Part shown: positions 1 to 7,831 of the stretch, one piece after another
Layout: every line of letters begins with the position of its first letter
Numbering within the stretch: position 1 is the first letter of the stretch
Assembly (NCBI GenBank): GCA_946480675.1
Contig: CAMLKS010000031.1
Span: 1 to 12,611, forward strand
Source: an uncultured Bacteroidota bacterium
Lineage (GTDB): Bacteria; Bacteroidota; Bacteroidia; Chitinophagales; Chitinophagaceae
Direction: 5' to 3'
Length of the DNA stretch: 12,611 nucleotides
The notes under the pieces: model-generated
Told to the model about the DNA's origin: nothing
The model's database searches: none
Seen by the model: the letters and a program-made list of their open reading frames with translations, nothing else
Program-made: the position numbers and the translations under genes

Positions 1-1
1 G

Positions 2-3000
2 GATGGTGACGGTACTACCAATAGCTATGGTAGCAAGGTGCCAATGGTAGGTATAGACTTCTTTAAGGGACCACAAAGACCTATAGGAAAAGATGGTACC
101 GGTAAAACAATATACGAAAATTTGAAAATGGAGTCATTTACCTATTATAATAACGATAATAGTGTAATAGGTAACCCCAATACCGGTGCGCAGATATATA
201 ATTACATGACTGGTTCTATCAGGAACGGTCAAAGGTTTAGTAATGACTTCTCCGGCCCTGTAGTATCTAGGGCTTATGGTGCAGGCTTCCCAACTACGCG
301 TTTTGTATTCTTTGGCGATCCGGATAAGGCTGAATGGTCTGAGTGCTATTGCCAAAACCCACCTGCCGACCGTCGTTTCGTGCACTCTTCAGGTCCTTTC
401 GTTCTGGAGCCTGGGGTAATGAACGATATCACTATTGGTGCCGTTTGGGTATCTGATGCAGGTGGTTGTCCTAACACAAGCTTTAAGAAAATACGTGTAG
501 CCGATGATTTGGCACAAGGTTTATTCGATAATAACTTCCAGACTATCGAAGGTCCTGAAGCACCTCGTATGGAAGTAAGGGAGTTAGACCGTAAATTGGT
601 ATTTTATCTGGTAAATGATGCTGCAAGTAATAACTTCCGCGAGCGTTACGGAAGGGATACCGCTGAGAAGTATCGCGTATCTTCAGTTAAAGCGGCTAAG
701 TATGTGAGAACTGCGGATTCACTGTATAAATTTGAAGGTTATCGTGTATTCCAGCTTAGGAATAGCCTGGTACAGCCAGCACAAATATTTAATGACAGGG
801 GTGAGCTGAATACCGATCTTGCTGCGGAAGTATTCCAATGCGATATTAAGAATGGCATCACACGTATCATAAACTATGATAAGAATACCGATGTTAGTGA
901 CTCAACATACGTACCAATTATAAAAGTAGTAGGTGCAGATAGCGGGTTGAGCCATAGCTTCCAACTGACACTGGACCAGTTTGCAACAGGTAGTGAAAAA
1001 CGTTTTGTAAACTACCGTAGCTACTACTTCGTTGCTGTAGCATATGCTTATAACAACTTTGCTGAGTTCGACCCTAAGAAAGCTGATTCTACTCAGGATA
1101 TAGCCTATATTGAAAGCTCGCATGGTGCAGGCGGTACACCTATCAAAGTGGTGACAGCAATGCCTAACCCTGCCAATGGCGATATGGGTACTGTACTGAA
1201 TTCTGCATATGGTGATGGTATCATCATCAAAAGGATAGAAGGTACCGGGAATGGTCATAATATCCTGCAACTTTCTGATGAGTCTGAAAAAGAAGCACTG
1301 TTTGGTATGAATGCGTATGATTCTACCGGGCAAAATGCTGTATTTGTACACCAGTCTGTACAGCCAACATATCAGGCAGGTAAAGGCCCTCTTAACATAA
1401 AAGTTGTAGATCCGGTTAAAGTGCCTGCTGCCAACTGGGAGCTGTATATTATGGGCAACAATCAGCCGAATGCTGAAAATGGTATTGATTCGTTCGGTTC
1501 CTGGAAACTTGTGAATGTAGATAACGGAGACGTGATTTATACGGAGAATAACTACGGTATGGTTGGTTATAATGAGCAGATCATTGAAAAATATGGTTTG
1601 TCAGTTAACATCCAGCAATATAACAGGCCCGGTACTGACCAGGCCGGTACAAACGGATATATCTTTTCTGAGATTATCTTTTCTGATCCTGCAAAACCAT
1701 GGTTGGCTGGTGTGAATGATGGCGAATCCAGGGAGTTAACAAACTGGATTAGGAGTGGTGCAAAAACGGATACCTATTCAAGGTGTGATTTTAATGATAG
1801 GATAGGAATAGGCTATGATACCGTTCAGCGTTTTGAAAACCTGCTACCTCAATATGCTACTACACGTGGCTCATGGGCACCTTATACACTGGCAGCTGAA
1901 ACTGCTGATGATGATCGTGGACAATGTGGTTTTGGTGTTGCTAAAAAAGGTACAATAATAGGTCTGTTCCCTGTACACAGTGTGGATGTGGTATTGACAT
2001 CTGACAAGTCTAAATGGACACGTTGTGTAGTATTGGAAATGCAGGAATCTAAAGATCTTTCTGCTAACGGTACTGCTAAATTCGACTTACGTAGCCATAG
2101 TAGCTGGAACATGGAATATGATGGCAATGGAAGGCCGGTATATTCTGCCACTCAAGGCGATACAGGTATGTCATGGTTCCCTGGGTATGCTATAAATCAG
2201 GAGACAGGTGAGCGTCTGAACATTGCATTTGGTGAAGACTCATGGCAAAAATCATTCGGTGGTGATGATATGATCTGGAACCCTTCATCTCAGGTGTTAT
2301 CTAACTATCAACAAGAGGTATTATTTGGTGGTAAGCATTATATCTATGTAATGAATTCAAGGTATGATTCATGCCGTTCATTTATAAATTCTTATCTGCA
2401 GCCTTCGGTATTAGCTAAAAATGCTGCTTATAAATCATTTATGTGGGTAGGCCTGCCATTATTATATCCCGGCTATCAGTATAAATCACTGGCAGAAGGT
2501 TTAGTGCCTACCGATGTTAGGATCAAGCTGCGTGTTGACCGTCCTTATGCCCAATACCTGAATCCATTCAAACTGAATGCTTCTGATGTAACACGTAATA
2601 ATAAAAAGCCTTTGTATACATTCAATACAAGTGGTGTAGCACCTACCCCGGTTAAGGATGTGGTGAATACGGACAGGCAAAAAATACTGGACAACATCAA
2701 CATAGTACCGAATCCATATTATGGTGCTTCAGGTTATGAAAACAACAGGCTGGATTCCAGGGTGCGTATCATCAATTTACCTCCGCGGGCAGTGGTAAAT
2801 ATCTACAGCGTAGATGGTACCCTGATACGCAGGCTTGAAAAAGATAACCCGAATGTATCTTATCTGGACTGGGATATCAGGAATATGAAAGGCTTGCAGA
2901 TTGCCGGTGGTATGTATCTGATACATGTTGAGGCAAATGGCATAGGTGAAACAGTATTGAAATGGTTTGGCGCTTTGCGTCCATTGGATATCATCACTTA

Positions 3001-3004
3001 CTAA
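2..3004 (+). CDS. Large secreted surface protein with C-terminal sorting/FlgD-like domain (5' end outside window)
   Basis: The reading frame is open to the left edge of the window, so the true start lies upstream; the first in-window start-like codon (GTG at 38) is only internal. Exactly 1000 codons are visible. I recognise the overall type: very large Bacteroidota proteins of unknown function, often next to a PorV/PorQ-type gene. The last ~103 residues begin NINIVPNPYYG, continue with VRIINLPP, VVNIYSVDGTLIRRL and end with a GGMYLIHVEA strand, which is the beta-sandwich pattern of type IX secretion (T9SS) C-terminal domains and FlgD-like Ig folds. The protein does not end in the usual short basic Lys-rich tail but extends to WFGALRPLDIITY, so T9SS export is likely but not certain. 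The rest shows no catalytic motif I can name; it is rich in Asn, Tyr, Gly and Asp as expected of an extracellular protein. The role is unknown; adhesin or cell-surface structural protein is a guess. Confidence 0.8.
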   Translation, partial: DGDGTTNSYGSKVPMVGIDFFKGPQRPIGKDGTGKTIYENLKMESFTYYNNDNSVIGNPNTGAQIYNYMTGSIRNGQRFSNDFSGPVVSRAYGAGFPTTRFVFFGDPDKAEWSECYCQNPPADRRFVHSSGPFVLEPGVMNDITIGAVWVSDAGGCPNTSFKKIRVADDLAQGLFDNNFQTIEGPEAPRMEVRELDRKLVFYLVNDAASNNFRERYGRDTAEKYRVSSVKAAKYVRTADSLYKFEGYRVFQLRNSLVQPAQIFNDRGELNTDLAAEVFQCDIKNGITRIINYDKNTDVSDSTYVPIIKVVGADSGLSHSFQLTLDQFATGSEKRFVNYRSYYFVAVAYAYNNFAEFDPKKADSTQDIAYIESSHGAGGTPIKVVTAMPNPANGDMGTVLNSAYGDGIIIKRIEGTGNGHNILQLSDESEKEALFGMNAYDSTGQNAVFVHQSVQPTYQAGKGPLNIKVVDPVKVPAANWELYIMGNNQPNAENGIDSFGSWKLVNVDNGDVIYTENNYGMVGYNEQIIEKYGLSVNIQQYNRPGTDQAGTNGYIFSEIIFSDPAKPWLAGVNDGESRELTNWIRSGAKTDTYSRCDFNDRIGIGYDTVQRFENLLPQYATTRGSWAPYTLAAETADDDRGQCGFGVAKKGTIIGLFPVHSVDVVLTSDKSKWTRCVVLEMQESKDLSANGTAKFDLRSHSSWNMEYDGNGRPVYSATQGDTGMSWFPGYAINQETGERLNIAFGEDSWQKSFGGDDMIWNPSSQVLSNYQQEVLFGGKHYIYVMNSRYDSCRSFINSYLQPSVLAKNAAYKSFMWVGLPLLYPGYQYKSLAEGLVPTDVRIKLRVDRPYAQYLNPFKLNASDVTRNNKKPLYTFNTSGVAPTPVKDVVNTDRQKILDNINIVPNPYYGASGYENNRLDSRVRIINLPPRAVVNIYSVDGTLIRRLEKDNPNVSYLDWDIRNMKGLQIAGGMYLIHVEANGIGETVLKWFGALRPLDIITY

Positions 3005-3018
3005 TCTTTGAACAAATA

Positions 3019-3040
3019 GGGACCAGCCCCGGCTGGTCCC
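3019..3040 (+). promoter_or_regulatory. Intercistronic GC-rich hairpin
   Basis: GGGACCAGCC and GGCTGGTCCC form a perfect inverted repeat around a CC centre; realistically an 8-bp stem with a 6-base loop. It lies 15 bases after the stop of the large surface protein and 26 bases before the PorV/PorQ-type start. No T-run follows, so it is not a textbook terminator. It may protect or process the mRNA, or partly attenuate, setting different levels of the two proteins. Confidence 0.6.
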
Positions 3041-3066
3041 CCTATAATAAAATTGATTATAGAATT

Positions 3067-4170
3067 ATGAAACAAATATCTACCAAGGCCGCATTACTTA
3101 TATGTGCAATGGGATTATCTGTTCACGGATATGCAGGTAATAAAGACCGTAGCGGTCAGGCTGGTGCAGCAGAATTGATGATCAATCCATGGGGCCAAAG
3201 CACGGGTGTGTTTGGTTTGAATACGGCCAATGTTAAAGGTATAGATGCCCTCAAAACCAACATTGCTGGTTTGGCATTGTCTAATAAAACAGAAATAGCC
3301 GCTTCTCACACAATGCTGTTGCGCAGCGCGAAAGTTGCTGTTAATAACCTGGGTTTTGCACAAAAACTTGGCAATAGCGGCGTTTTGGGTGTGAACATTA
3401 TGGCTATGACCTTTGGTGAAATTCCGATAACTGAGTATAACAACCCTGAAACGACACTGGGTACTTATACACCTCAGTTCTTCAATTTCACACTGGGTTA
3501 TGCAAAATCGTTCTCCCGCAGCATTCAGGCTGGTGTAGCGGCTACCTTCGTTTCTCAGCAAATATCAAACGTAAAGGCAAGCGGTGCAGCATTTGAGGCT
3601 GGTATCCAATACGTAACAGGTAAGCGTGATAACTTCCACTTTGGTATCACCCTGCGTAATATTGGTACCAATATGCGTTTCAATGGTAATGGTTTCTCCA
3701 TCAACTCTGAAGCACCTGAGAATGAATCATATACCATGAATATGCAAACGCCATCTGAGAAATTTGAGCTGCCTACATACCTTAATTTTGGTATTGCTTA
3801 CGATTTCTACCTGGATGAGAAAAGTGTAGCCCAGGCTACCGGTGAAGAGCAGGCTACTGAAGCTCCGAAACCTAAGCACAGGCTGACAGGTATGGCAAAC
3901 TTTACTTCGAATTCATTCAATAACGATTATCTGGGTATTGCTGCTGAATATGCTTTCAGGGAAATGTTCATGCTGCGTGCCGGTTACCGTTATGAAAAAG
4001 GCATTGGCGGCGACCAGCCAACAACCATGTACACCGGCGTTAGTGCAGGTGCTACTGTAGCAACACGTATTGGCGAAAAAGGACCAATGCTGGCTGTAGA
4101 TTACTCTTTCCGCCCAACACAACGCCCAAGCACCGGTGTGCATGTTTTCACACTGCGTTTTATGCGTTAA
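3067..4170 (+). CDS. PorV/PorQ-family outer-membrane beta-barrel protein
   Basis: The product has 367 residues. A signal peptide occupies about residues 1-23 (KQISTK, then a hydrophobic stretch, cleavage after GYA). The N-terminal mature part, GQAGAAELMINPW at 30-42 followed by N-A-G-L-A at 66-70, is the pattern of the PorV/PorQ family. The remainder alternates short amphipathic strands and turns and ends in an aromatic-rich strand (FTLRFMR), as outer-membrane barrels do. In T9SS, PorV shuttles cargo to the sortase PorU and PorQ has a related role; paralogues often sit beside a large cargo gene, as here. The stretch DEKSVAQATGEEQATEAP near 250-267 looks like a charged, flexible loop. ATG 3067 is chosen because it places the signal peptide at the N-terminus; the frame extends further upstream but would overlap the previous gene and bury the signal. 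Which cargo it serves, if any, is inference. Confidence 0.8.
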   Translation: MKQISTKAALLICAMGLSVHGYAGNKDRSGQAGAAELMINPWGQSTGVFGLNTANVKGIDALKTNIAGLALSNKTEIAASHTMLLRSAKVAVNNLGFAQKLGNSGVLGVNIMAMTFGEIPITEYNNPETTLGTYTPQFFNFTLGYAKSFSRSIQAGVAATFVSQQISNVKASGAAFEAGIQYVTGKRDNFHFGITLRNIGTNMRFNGNGFSINSEAPENESYTMNMQTPSEKFELPTYLNFGIAYDFYLDEKSVAQATGEEQATEAPKPKHRLTGMANFTSNSFNNDYLGIAAEYAFREMFMLRAGYRYEKGIGGDQPTTMYTGVSAGATVATRIGEKGPMLAVDYSFRPTQRPSTGVHVFTLRFMR

Positions 4171-4200
4171 AAGGGAAAAATCCTTATTTTTGTTTCAATG

Positions 4201-4239
4201 CAACGCTTCTGCACACACAGGAGCGTTGTATTTTTATTT
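4201..4239 (+). terminator. Rho-independent terminator after PorV/PorQ-type gene
   Basis: CAACGCTTCTG (4201-4211) pairs with CAGGAGCGTTG (4218-4228) over 11 positions with one G-T wobble, loop CACACA, followed by TATTTTTATTT. It separates the surface-protein unit from greA. Confidence 0.85.
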
Positions 4240-4268
4240 ACTGTTCTAAACCATAAAAATTAGTGGTT

Positions 4269-4742
4269 ATGTCTGGAGTAAACTATGTAACGAAAGAGAC
4301 ACTGGAGCAAATGAGAGATGAGCTTACAGTACTGAAAACAAGTGGCAGGGCCGAGATAGCAAGGCAAATTGCAGAAGCACGTGAAAAAGGCGACTTAAAG
4401 GAAAATGCAGAGTATGATGCAGCCAAAGAGGCACAGGGTTACCATGAGGCTAAAATAGCCCAATTGGAGTCGGCCATAGCTACTTCAAGAGTGATTGATG
4501 CAAAAGACCTGGATATTAGTAAGGTATCCATATTGAGCAAGGTAAAGCTGACTAATGTGGGCACTAAGAAAGTAGTGGAATACCAGCTGGTGTCTGAGCA
4601 GGAAGCCGACCTGAAGGCTGGCAAGATATCTATCACATCGCCCATAGGTAAGGGGCTGTTGGGCAAAAAAGTAGGTGAGGTAGCAGAGATATCTGCACCA
4701 AGCGGGATGCTTAAATTTAAGATTGAGAACATATCTATATAG
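4269..4742 (+). CDS. greA: Transcription elongation factor GreA
   Basis: The 157-residue product matches GreA in length and layout. GreA inserts its N-terminal coiled coil into the RNA polymerase secondary channel and stimulates cleavage of backtracked transcripts. Residues 1-75 form the coiled coil, with the tip motif GDLKENAEYDAAKEAQ at 41-56; D42 and E45 correspond to the acidic tip residues that position the catalytic metal. The C-terminal FKBP-like domain carries the conserved SPIGKGLLGKKVGEV at 124-138. ATG 4269 is preferred over the in-frame GTG six bases upstream because MSGVNYVTKETLEQ is the normal N-terminus. It follows a terminator, so it must have its own promoter, which I cannot place with confidence. 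The HIT gene starts 6 bases after its stop, so the two are probably cotranscribed. Confidence 0.95.
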   Translation: MSGVNYVTKETLEQMRDELTVLKTSGRAEIARQIAEAREKGDLKENAEYDAAKEAQGYHEAKIAQLESAIATSRVIDAKDLDISKVSILSKVKLTNVGTKKVVEYQLVSEQEADLKAGKISITSPIGKGLLGKKVGEVAEISAPSGMLKFKIENISI

Positions 4743-4748
4743 TGTTTT

Positions 4749-5141
4749 ATGGTAAGCATTTTCACTAAGATCATCGCAGGCGAAATACCATCGTATAGAA
4801 TAGCTGAGAACGATAAATTCTATGCTTTTTTAGATATAGCGCCGATGGCTAAAGGCCATGTGCTGATAGTACCTAAGGTGGAAACCGATAAGTTCTTTGA
4901 TGTGGCCGATGATTATCTGCAAGAATGGTTGTTGTTTGCAAAACCTATTGCTAAGGCAATAGAAAAGGCTTTTGACTGCAATAGATGTGGCATGAGTGTA
5001 GTGGGACTGGAAGTGCCGCATGCGCATATGCATCTTATACCCATCCATTCAGCAGATGACCTGAACTTTACAAGGCCTAAACTGAAACTATCTGAAGCTG
5101 AGTTTCAGGTAGTGCAGCAACAAATAACAGACAATATGTAA
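4749..5141 (+). CDS. HIT-family nucleotide hydrolase/transferase
   Basis: This 130-residue protein is a complete histidine-triad protein of the HINT-like type. HIT enzymes hydrolyse phosphoramidate or related bonds on AMP derivatives. The triad is H91-A-H93-M-H95 followed by LIP, with H93 as the expected nucleophile. The N-terminal IFTKIIAGEIPSYRI and the internal APMAKGHVLIVPK (31-43) are the family's standard strands, and D29 in FLDI is the usual ribose-contacting position. The start is 6 bases downstream of the greA stop, indicating translational coupling in a two-gene unit. The stop codon lies inside the left arm of the downstream terminator. The physiological substrate cannot be read from the sequence. 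Confidence 0.92.
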   Translation: MVSIFTKIIAGEIPSYRIAENDKFYAFLDIAPMAKGHVLIVPKVETDKFFDVADDYLQEWLLFAKPIAKAIEKAFDCNRCGMSVVGLEVPHAHMHLIPIHSADDLNFTRPKLKLSEAEFQVVQQQITDNM

Positions 5142-5165
5142 AAAGACGGCAAACGCCGTCTTTTT
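5140..5165. terminator. Bidirectional terminator between convergent genes
   Basis: AAAAAGACGGC (5140-5150) and GCCGTCTTTTT (5155-5165) are perfect complements with an AAAC loop. The T-run serves the rightward greA-HIT unit and the A-run serves as a T-run for the leftward ABM gene, whose stop is 5 bases away. The structure overlaps the HIT stop codon. Confidence 0.9.
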
Positions 5166-5169
5166 CTTT

Positions 5170-5466
5170 TTAGGATACTACTACTTTCTGAGTCACGCTC
5201 CATGCTTGCGGCTTATCCGCAAACAGGGCTTTTGTTCTGGCCCAGGTATCTTTAAACAGTTCTGAAAACCGGTAATGGTCTAAATGTTGCTCACTTTGCC
5301 AATGGCTGTAAGTAAGAAATACATTGGCATCGTGTGCATCCTGCCATAGCTCTAAATGCGTGCAGCCTTCAAAATGGCGTATCAGGTGCTTACGCTCCTC
5401 AAACAAAGCCTGGAAAGCCTCTACATGCTGCGGCTCAAATGTCATCCTTACAATACGTACAATCAT
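5170..5466 (-). CDS. ABM-domain protein, putative quinol monooxygenase-like
   Basis: The 98-residue protein fits a single antibiotic biosynthesis monooxygenase (ABM) domain, a ferredoxin-like fold that usually acts as a dimer. The pattern is an N-terminal strand (MIVRIVRMTF), helix with FQALFEERKHLIRHFEGC, strand LELWQDAHDANVFLTYSHW (38-56), then a helix with HLDHYRFSELF (61-71), typical of the family. Some members oxidise quinols or polyketides without cofactor; others are heme-degrading or of unknown function. The start ATGA overlaps the stop of the upstream SAM-hydrolase-like gene (5463-5466), so the two are translationally coupled. No substrate can be assigned. The family is easily recognised in general form, but catalytic residues are not conserved enough to claim an activity. 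Confidence 0.8.
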   Translation of the reverse strand: MIVRIVRMTFEPQHVEAFQALFEERKHLIRHFEGCTHLELWQDAHDANVFLTYSHWQSEQHLDHYRFSELFKDTWARTKALFADKPQAWSVTQKVVVS

Positions 5467-6257
5467 TCAAAGATTATTTTAATGGCATTATACATCAGGT
5501 GCTGCTCTTTGCTGAGCCTCAGCCCCAGCAGGCTGGCTGCCTTGCCTTGGTTGATGGCTATTTCAAGATAACCGGTGCTATTAAAACGGCACAGCATTTC
5601 ATCGCGCGGTACATCGCTGTAATGGCTACTTATTTTGCTGATAGATTCCCGGAGGAACAGCATACGGAATGGCCTGCCGTGGCTGTAAGCTTCAAACTGC
5701 TCGCGCGTTATGTTGATGACTACATTCTCATACCTGTCTATATGTATCACATGGCATTCTACAGTATTGCCTGTAAGGCGTGGCTGCCAGTGCACCAGTG
5801 CATTGCTCATATCACAGGGTGCCAGCTCCATATCTTTGGCATTATGGCCATTCCCCAGTTTGTTTATCATATCTGCCGCCGCTTTCATCCAGTCTTTCAT
5901 GGTGTAATTGGCCGGCAATTCGGGGCATAGCCATGTGGAGTAATAGGCACCACTGAAAGCCAGCGAAAGCACCCCGTTATCGGGCGCCAGGAAATAGTGC
6001 CCGTCTTTCTGGCACAGCAATAGCTTGGGTGCCGCATCGTAAAATACATTGCACAACACTACATGGAAGCTGCCTGCTGGAAAATTTCTATATGCTGAAT
6101 TGAGTAGATAGGCCGCCTGTTGTAAATGATATGGCTCTACCTGGTGCGAAACATCGATAATGGGCAATCGGCTTGCATGCTGCATCAGGATGCCCTTTGC
6201 AGCTGCCACAGAGGCATCCTGCAAACCGAAATCTGACAGCAGAGTGATACAAGCCAT
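5463..6257 (-). CDS. SAM hydrolase/chlorinase-like (DUF62 family) protein, divergent
   Basis: The 264-residue protein has the layout of S-adenosyl-L-methionine hydroxide adenosyltransferases, the family that also includes SAM-dependent chlorinase and fluorinase. Visible family blocks are ITLLSDFGLQD (4-14), IIDVSHQVEPYHLQQAAYLL (33-52), APDNG (91-95), HIDRYENVVINI (172-183) and the C-terminal STGYLEIAINQGKAASLLGL (227-246). The family normally shows a V-D-P-G-V-G-(S/T)-x-R-R block that supplies catalytic Asp and Arg, then an HGRD block with the third residue. Here the first is replaced by CNVFYDAAPKLL (69-80) and I see no HGRD. The fold is therefore credible but the classical Asp-Arg-His hydrolysis is doubtful; some Bacteroidota homologues may share this departure. 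It is the first gene of a two-gene unit with the ABM protein and has a good promoter candidate just upstream. Confidence 0.78.
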   Translation of the reverse strand: MACITLLSDFGLQDASVAAAKGILMQHASRLPIIDVSHQVEPYHLQQAAYLLNSAYRNFPAGSFHVVLCNVFYDAAPKLLLCQKDGHYFLAPDNGVLSLAFSGAYYSTWLCPELPANYTMKDWMKAAADMINKLGNGHNAKDMELAPCDMSNALVHWQPRLTGNTVECHVIHIDRYENVVINITREQFEAYSHGRPFRMLFLRESISKISSHYSDVPRDEMLCRFNSTGYLEIAINQGKAASLLGLRLSKEQHLMYNAIKIIFE

Positions 6258-6268
6258 AAAGTAGATAG

Positions 6269-6299
6269 CAAAAGTAAACCGCTAAAACGGCAATGCAAA
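6269..6299 (-). promoter_or_regulatory. Bacteroidota-type promoter for the DUF62-ABM unit
   Basis: On the minus strand TTTG (6299-6296), 19 bases, then TACTTTTG (6276-6269) match the -33 TTTG and -7 TAnnTTTG elements known for this phylum. The predicted transcript start is near 6263, giving a very short leader before the ATG at 6257. A 6-base inverted repeat (GGCAAT 6289-6294, ATTGCC 6305-6310) straddles the -33 element. Confidence 0.55.
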
Positions 6300-6345
6300 G
6301 CCGGATTGCCATTATAGGTGCATAATAGAAAATATTTAGTCCATA

Positions 6346-6375
6346 TTTGCGTTATTAATTCTACTACTAACTTTA
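6346..6375 (+). promoter_or_regulatory. Candidate promoter for the beta-helix lipoprotein gene
   Basis: TTTG (6346-6349), 18 bases, then TAACTTTA (6368-6375) fit the phylum's -33/-7 pattern with one mismatch in the last base. The predicted start near 6382 leaves a short leader before ATG 6399. It also supports the choice of that ATG rather than one upstream. Confidence 0.38.
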
Positions 6376-6398
6376 CTGAGAAGTATATAAACTGCCCG

Positions 6399-7826
6399 AT
6401 GCGTAATAAAGGTTTTATAGTTGACACCCTGTTTGTGATGTTGATAGCTGTACTGGGTACAGGCTGTAAGAAGGAAAAACTGCTGACAGCCGGTGGCCAG
6501 CTGCGTTACTCTACCGATACCCTTACCTTCGATACCGTGTTTACAGCACAAGGGAGTTTCACAACACAGGTAAAACTGTATAATCCCCAAAATCAGAAAG
6601 TAAATATCAGTGCCATCAGGTTGGAGCAGGGTAATCAATCACAGTTTCATCTAAACGTAAATGGCATTAGTGGCAATAATGTTACAAACATAGAGCTGGC
6701 GGCTAATGATAGTATGTACATTTTTGCAACTGTCAACATAACTCCCGGAAGTGCCGATATTCCATTTGTTGTAGAGGATAAAATAATTGCAACACTGAAT
6801 GGTAAAGATTATGAACTACCATTGCTGGCATATGGACAGAATGCTTATTATTTAACAGACAGCCTGATAGAAACATCGCAAACATGGCTTACAGATAAGC
6901 CTTATGTTATCATACACAGCGCACAGGTAAAGGAGAATACTACACTGACGATACCGGCAGGTTGCCGCATCTACATGCATGCCGATTCGCGCCTGTATGT
7001 AGATGGTACGTTGATCGTAAATGGTACAAAAAAGGATAGTGTAATATTTCAAGGCGACAGGCTGGATAGGAAATATTTCGGCAATGAAGGTTATCCCGGT
7101 GAATGGGGAGGTTTATACTTCTCGCCCAAAAGCCGTAAAAGTGTTTTGAACTACGCCATATTAAGGAACTGTGGCAGCACTACCGGCCTGGGGCTTGCCG
7201 CTGCCATTTGGGCTACGCCAGATAGCGTGAATGACAACGATTTTCAATTGCGCATGTATAGTACTATCATTGAAAACTCGATAGGCTATGGCATAGTAGG
7301 CTTTGGTAGTACCATATACGCACAAAATTGCCTGATACATAATTGTGGTGCGCAGGGACTGGCAACTTTTGAAGGTGGACAATACTACTTCGATAATTGT
7401 AATTTTGTTACGTACGGTAATAAGAAATTAAGCCATATAGATAACCCGACCGTAGCGCTTATCAACTACAGAGATATTGATGACTATAACTATGTAGCTG
7501 GCCCGTTAGATGCACAACTTCGCAACTGCATTATCTGGGGTTCTCTGGAAAATGAATGCTTTATCAATAAAAAAGGGAATAGTGCTGTAGATGTGAAGCT
7601 GATAAACTGTGCTATCAAGAGTAAAGAAGCTATCCCATCTTACGTTACCAATACCAACAGCATCATCAATACAGACCCATCCTTCAAAGATGCAAATGGC
7701 GGGGATTTCAGGCTGAATGAAAACTCGCCGCTAAGAGATAAAGGAATCAGTATTAGCGGGCTGGACAGGGACCTGGACGACAAGCCGCGTACTGGCATGC
7801 CTGATATTGGCTGCTATGAATATTAA
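6399..7826 (+). CDS. Lipoprotein with right-handed beta-helix and choice-of-anchor-Q-like C-terminus
   Basis: The 475-residue product begins with a lipoprotein signal: basic MRNK, hydrophobic FIVDTLFVMLIAVL, then G-T-G-C with the modified Cys at 23; the residue at -3 is a Gly, slightly off the usual lipobox but within what this phylum tolerates. Residues ~30-155 look like an Ig-like beta domain (VKLYNPQNQKVNISAIRLEQG). From ~190 to ~400 there are short repeated strands with I-P-A-G, L-Y-V-D-G-T-L-I-V-N-G and stacked asparagine-containing turns (LIHNCG, NCNFVTYG, LRNCIIWG, LINCAI), which is the parallel beta-helix pattern. The end, SPLRDKGIS...PDIGCYEY, matches the choice-of-anchor Q type. Such helices often bind or cleave polysaccharide, but no catalytic signature is apparent. 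It probably sits at the outer membrane. It stands alone, divergent from the DUF62 unit. Confidence 0.8.
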   Translation: MRNKGFIVDTLFVMLIAVLGTGCKKEKLLTAGGQLRYSTDTLTFDTVFTAQGSFTTQVKLYNPQNQKVNISAIRLEQGNQSQFHLNVNGISGNNVTNIELAANDSMYIFATVNITPGSADIPFVVEDKIIATLNGKDYELPLLAYGQNAYYLTDSLIETSQTWLTDKPYVIIHSAQVKENTTLTIPAGCRIYMHADSRLYVDGTLIVNGTKKDSVIFQGDRLDRKYFGNEGYPGEWGGLYFSPKSRKSVLNYAILRNCGSTTGLGLAAAIWATPDSVNDNDFQLRMYSTIIENSIGYGIVGFGSTIYAQNCLIHNCGAQGLATFEGGQYYFDNCNFVTYGNKKLSHIDNPTVALINYRDIDDYNYVAGPLDAQLRNCIIWGSLENECFINKKGNSAVDVKLINCAIKSKEAIPSYVTNTNSIINTDPSFKDANGGDFRLNENSPLRDKGISISGLDRDLDDKPRTGMPDIGCYEY

Positions 7827-7831
7827 CCGGC

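Noticed and set aside
2962..3066. Upstream extension of the PorV/PorQ-type gene to an earlier ATG
   Set aside because: It would overlap the previous gene by 43 bases, read through the hairpin, and bury a clear signal peptide that begins at 3067.
5251..5260. TTTAAACAGT, identical to half of the crt inverted repeat
   Set aside because: It lies inside the ABM coding region, as a single copy without promoter context; most likely chance.
5334..5930. Open frame antisense to the DUF62 and ABM genes (198 codons)
   Set aside because: It overlaps two genes that have family motifs, and its own translation resembles nothing.
6318..6398. Upstream extension of the beta-helix lipoprotein gene
   Set aside because: The extra residues would precede the lipoprotein signal and include the predicted promoter; ATG 6399 is the sensible start.
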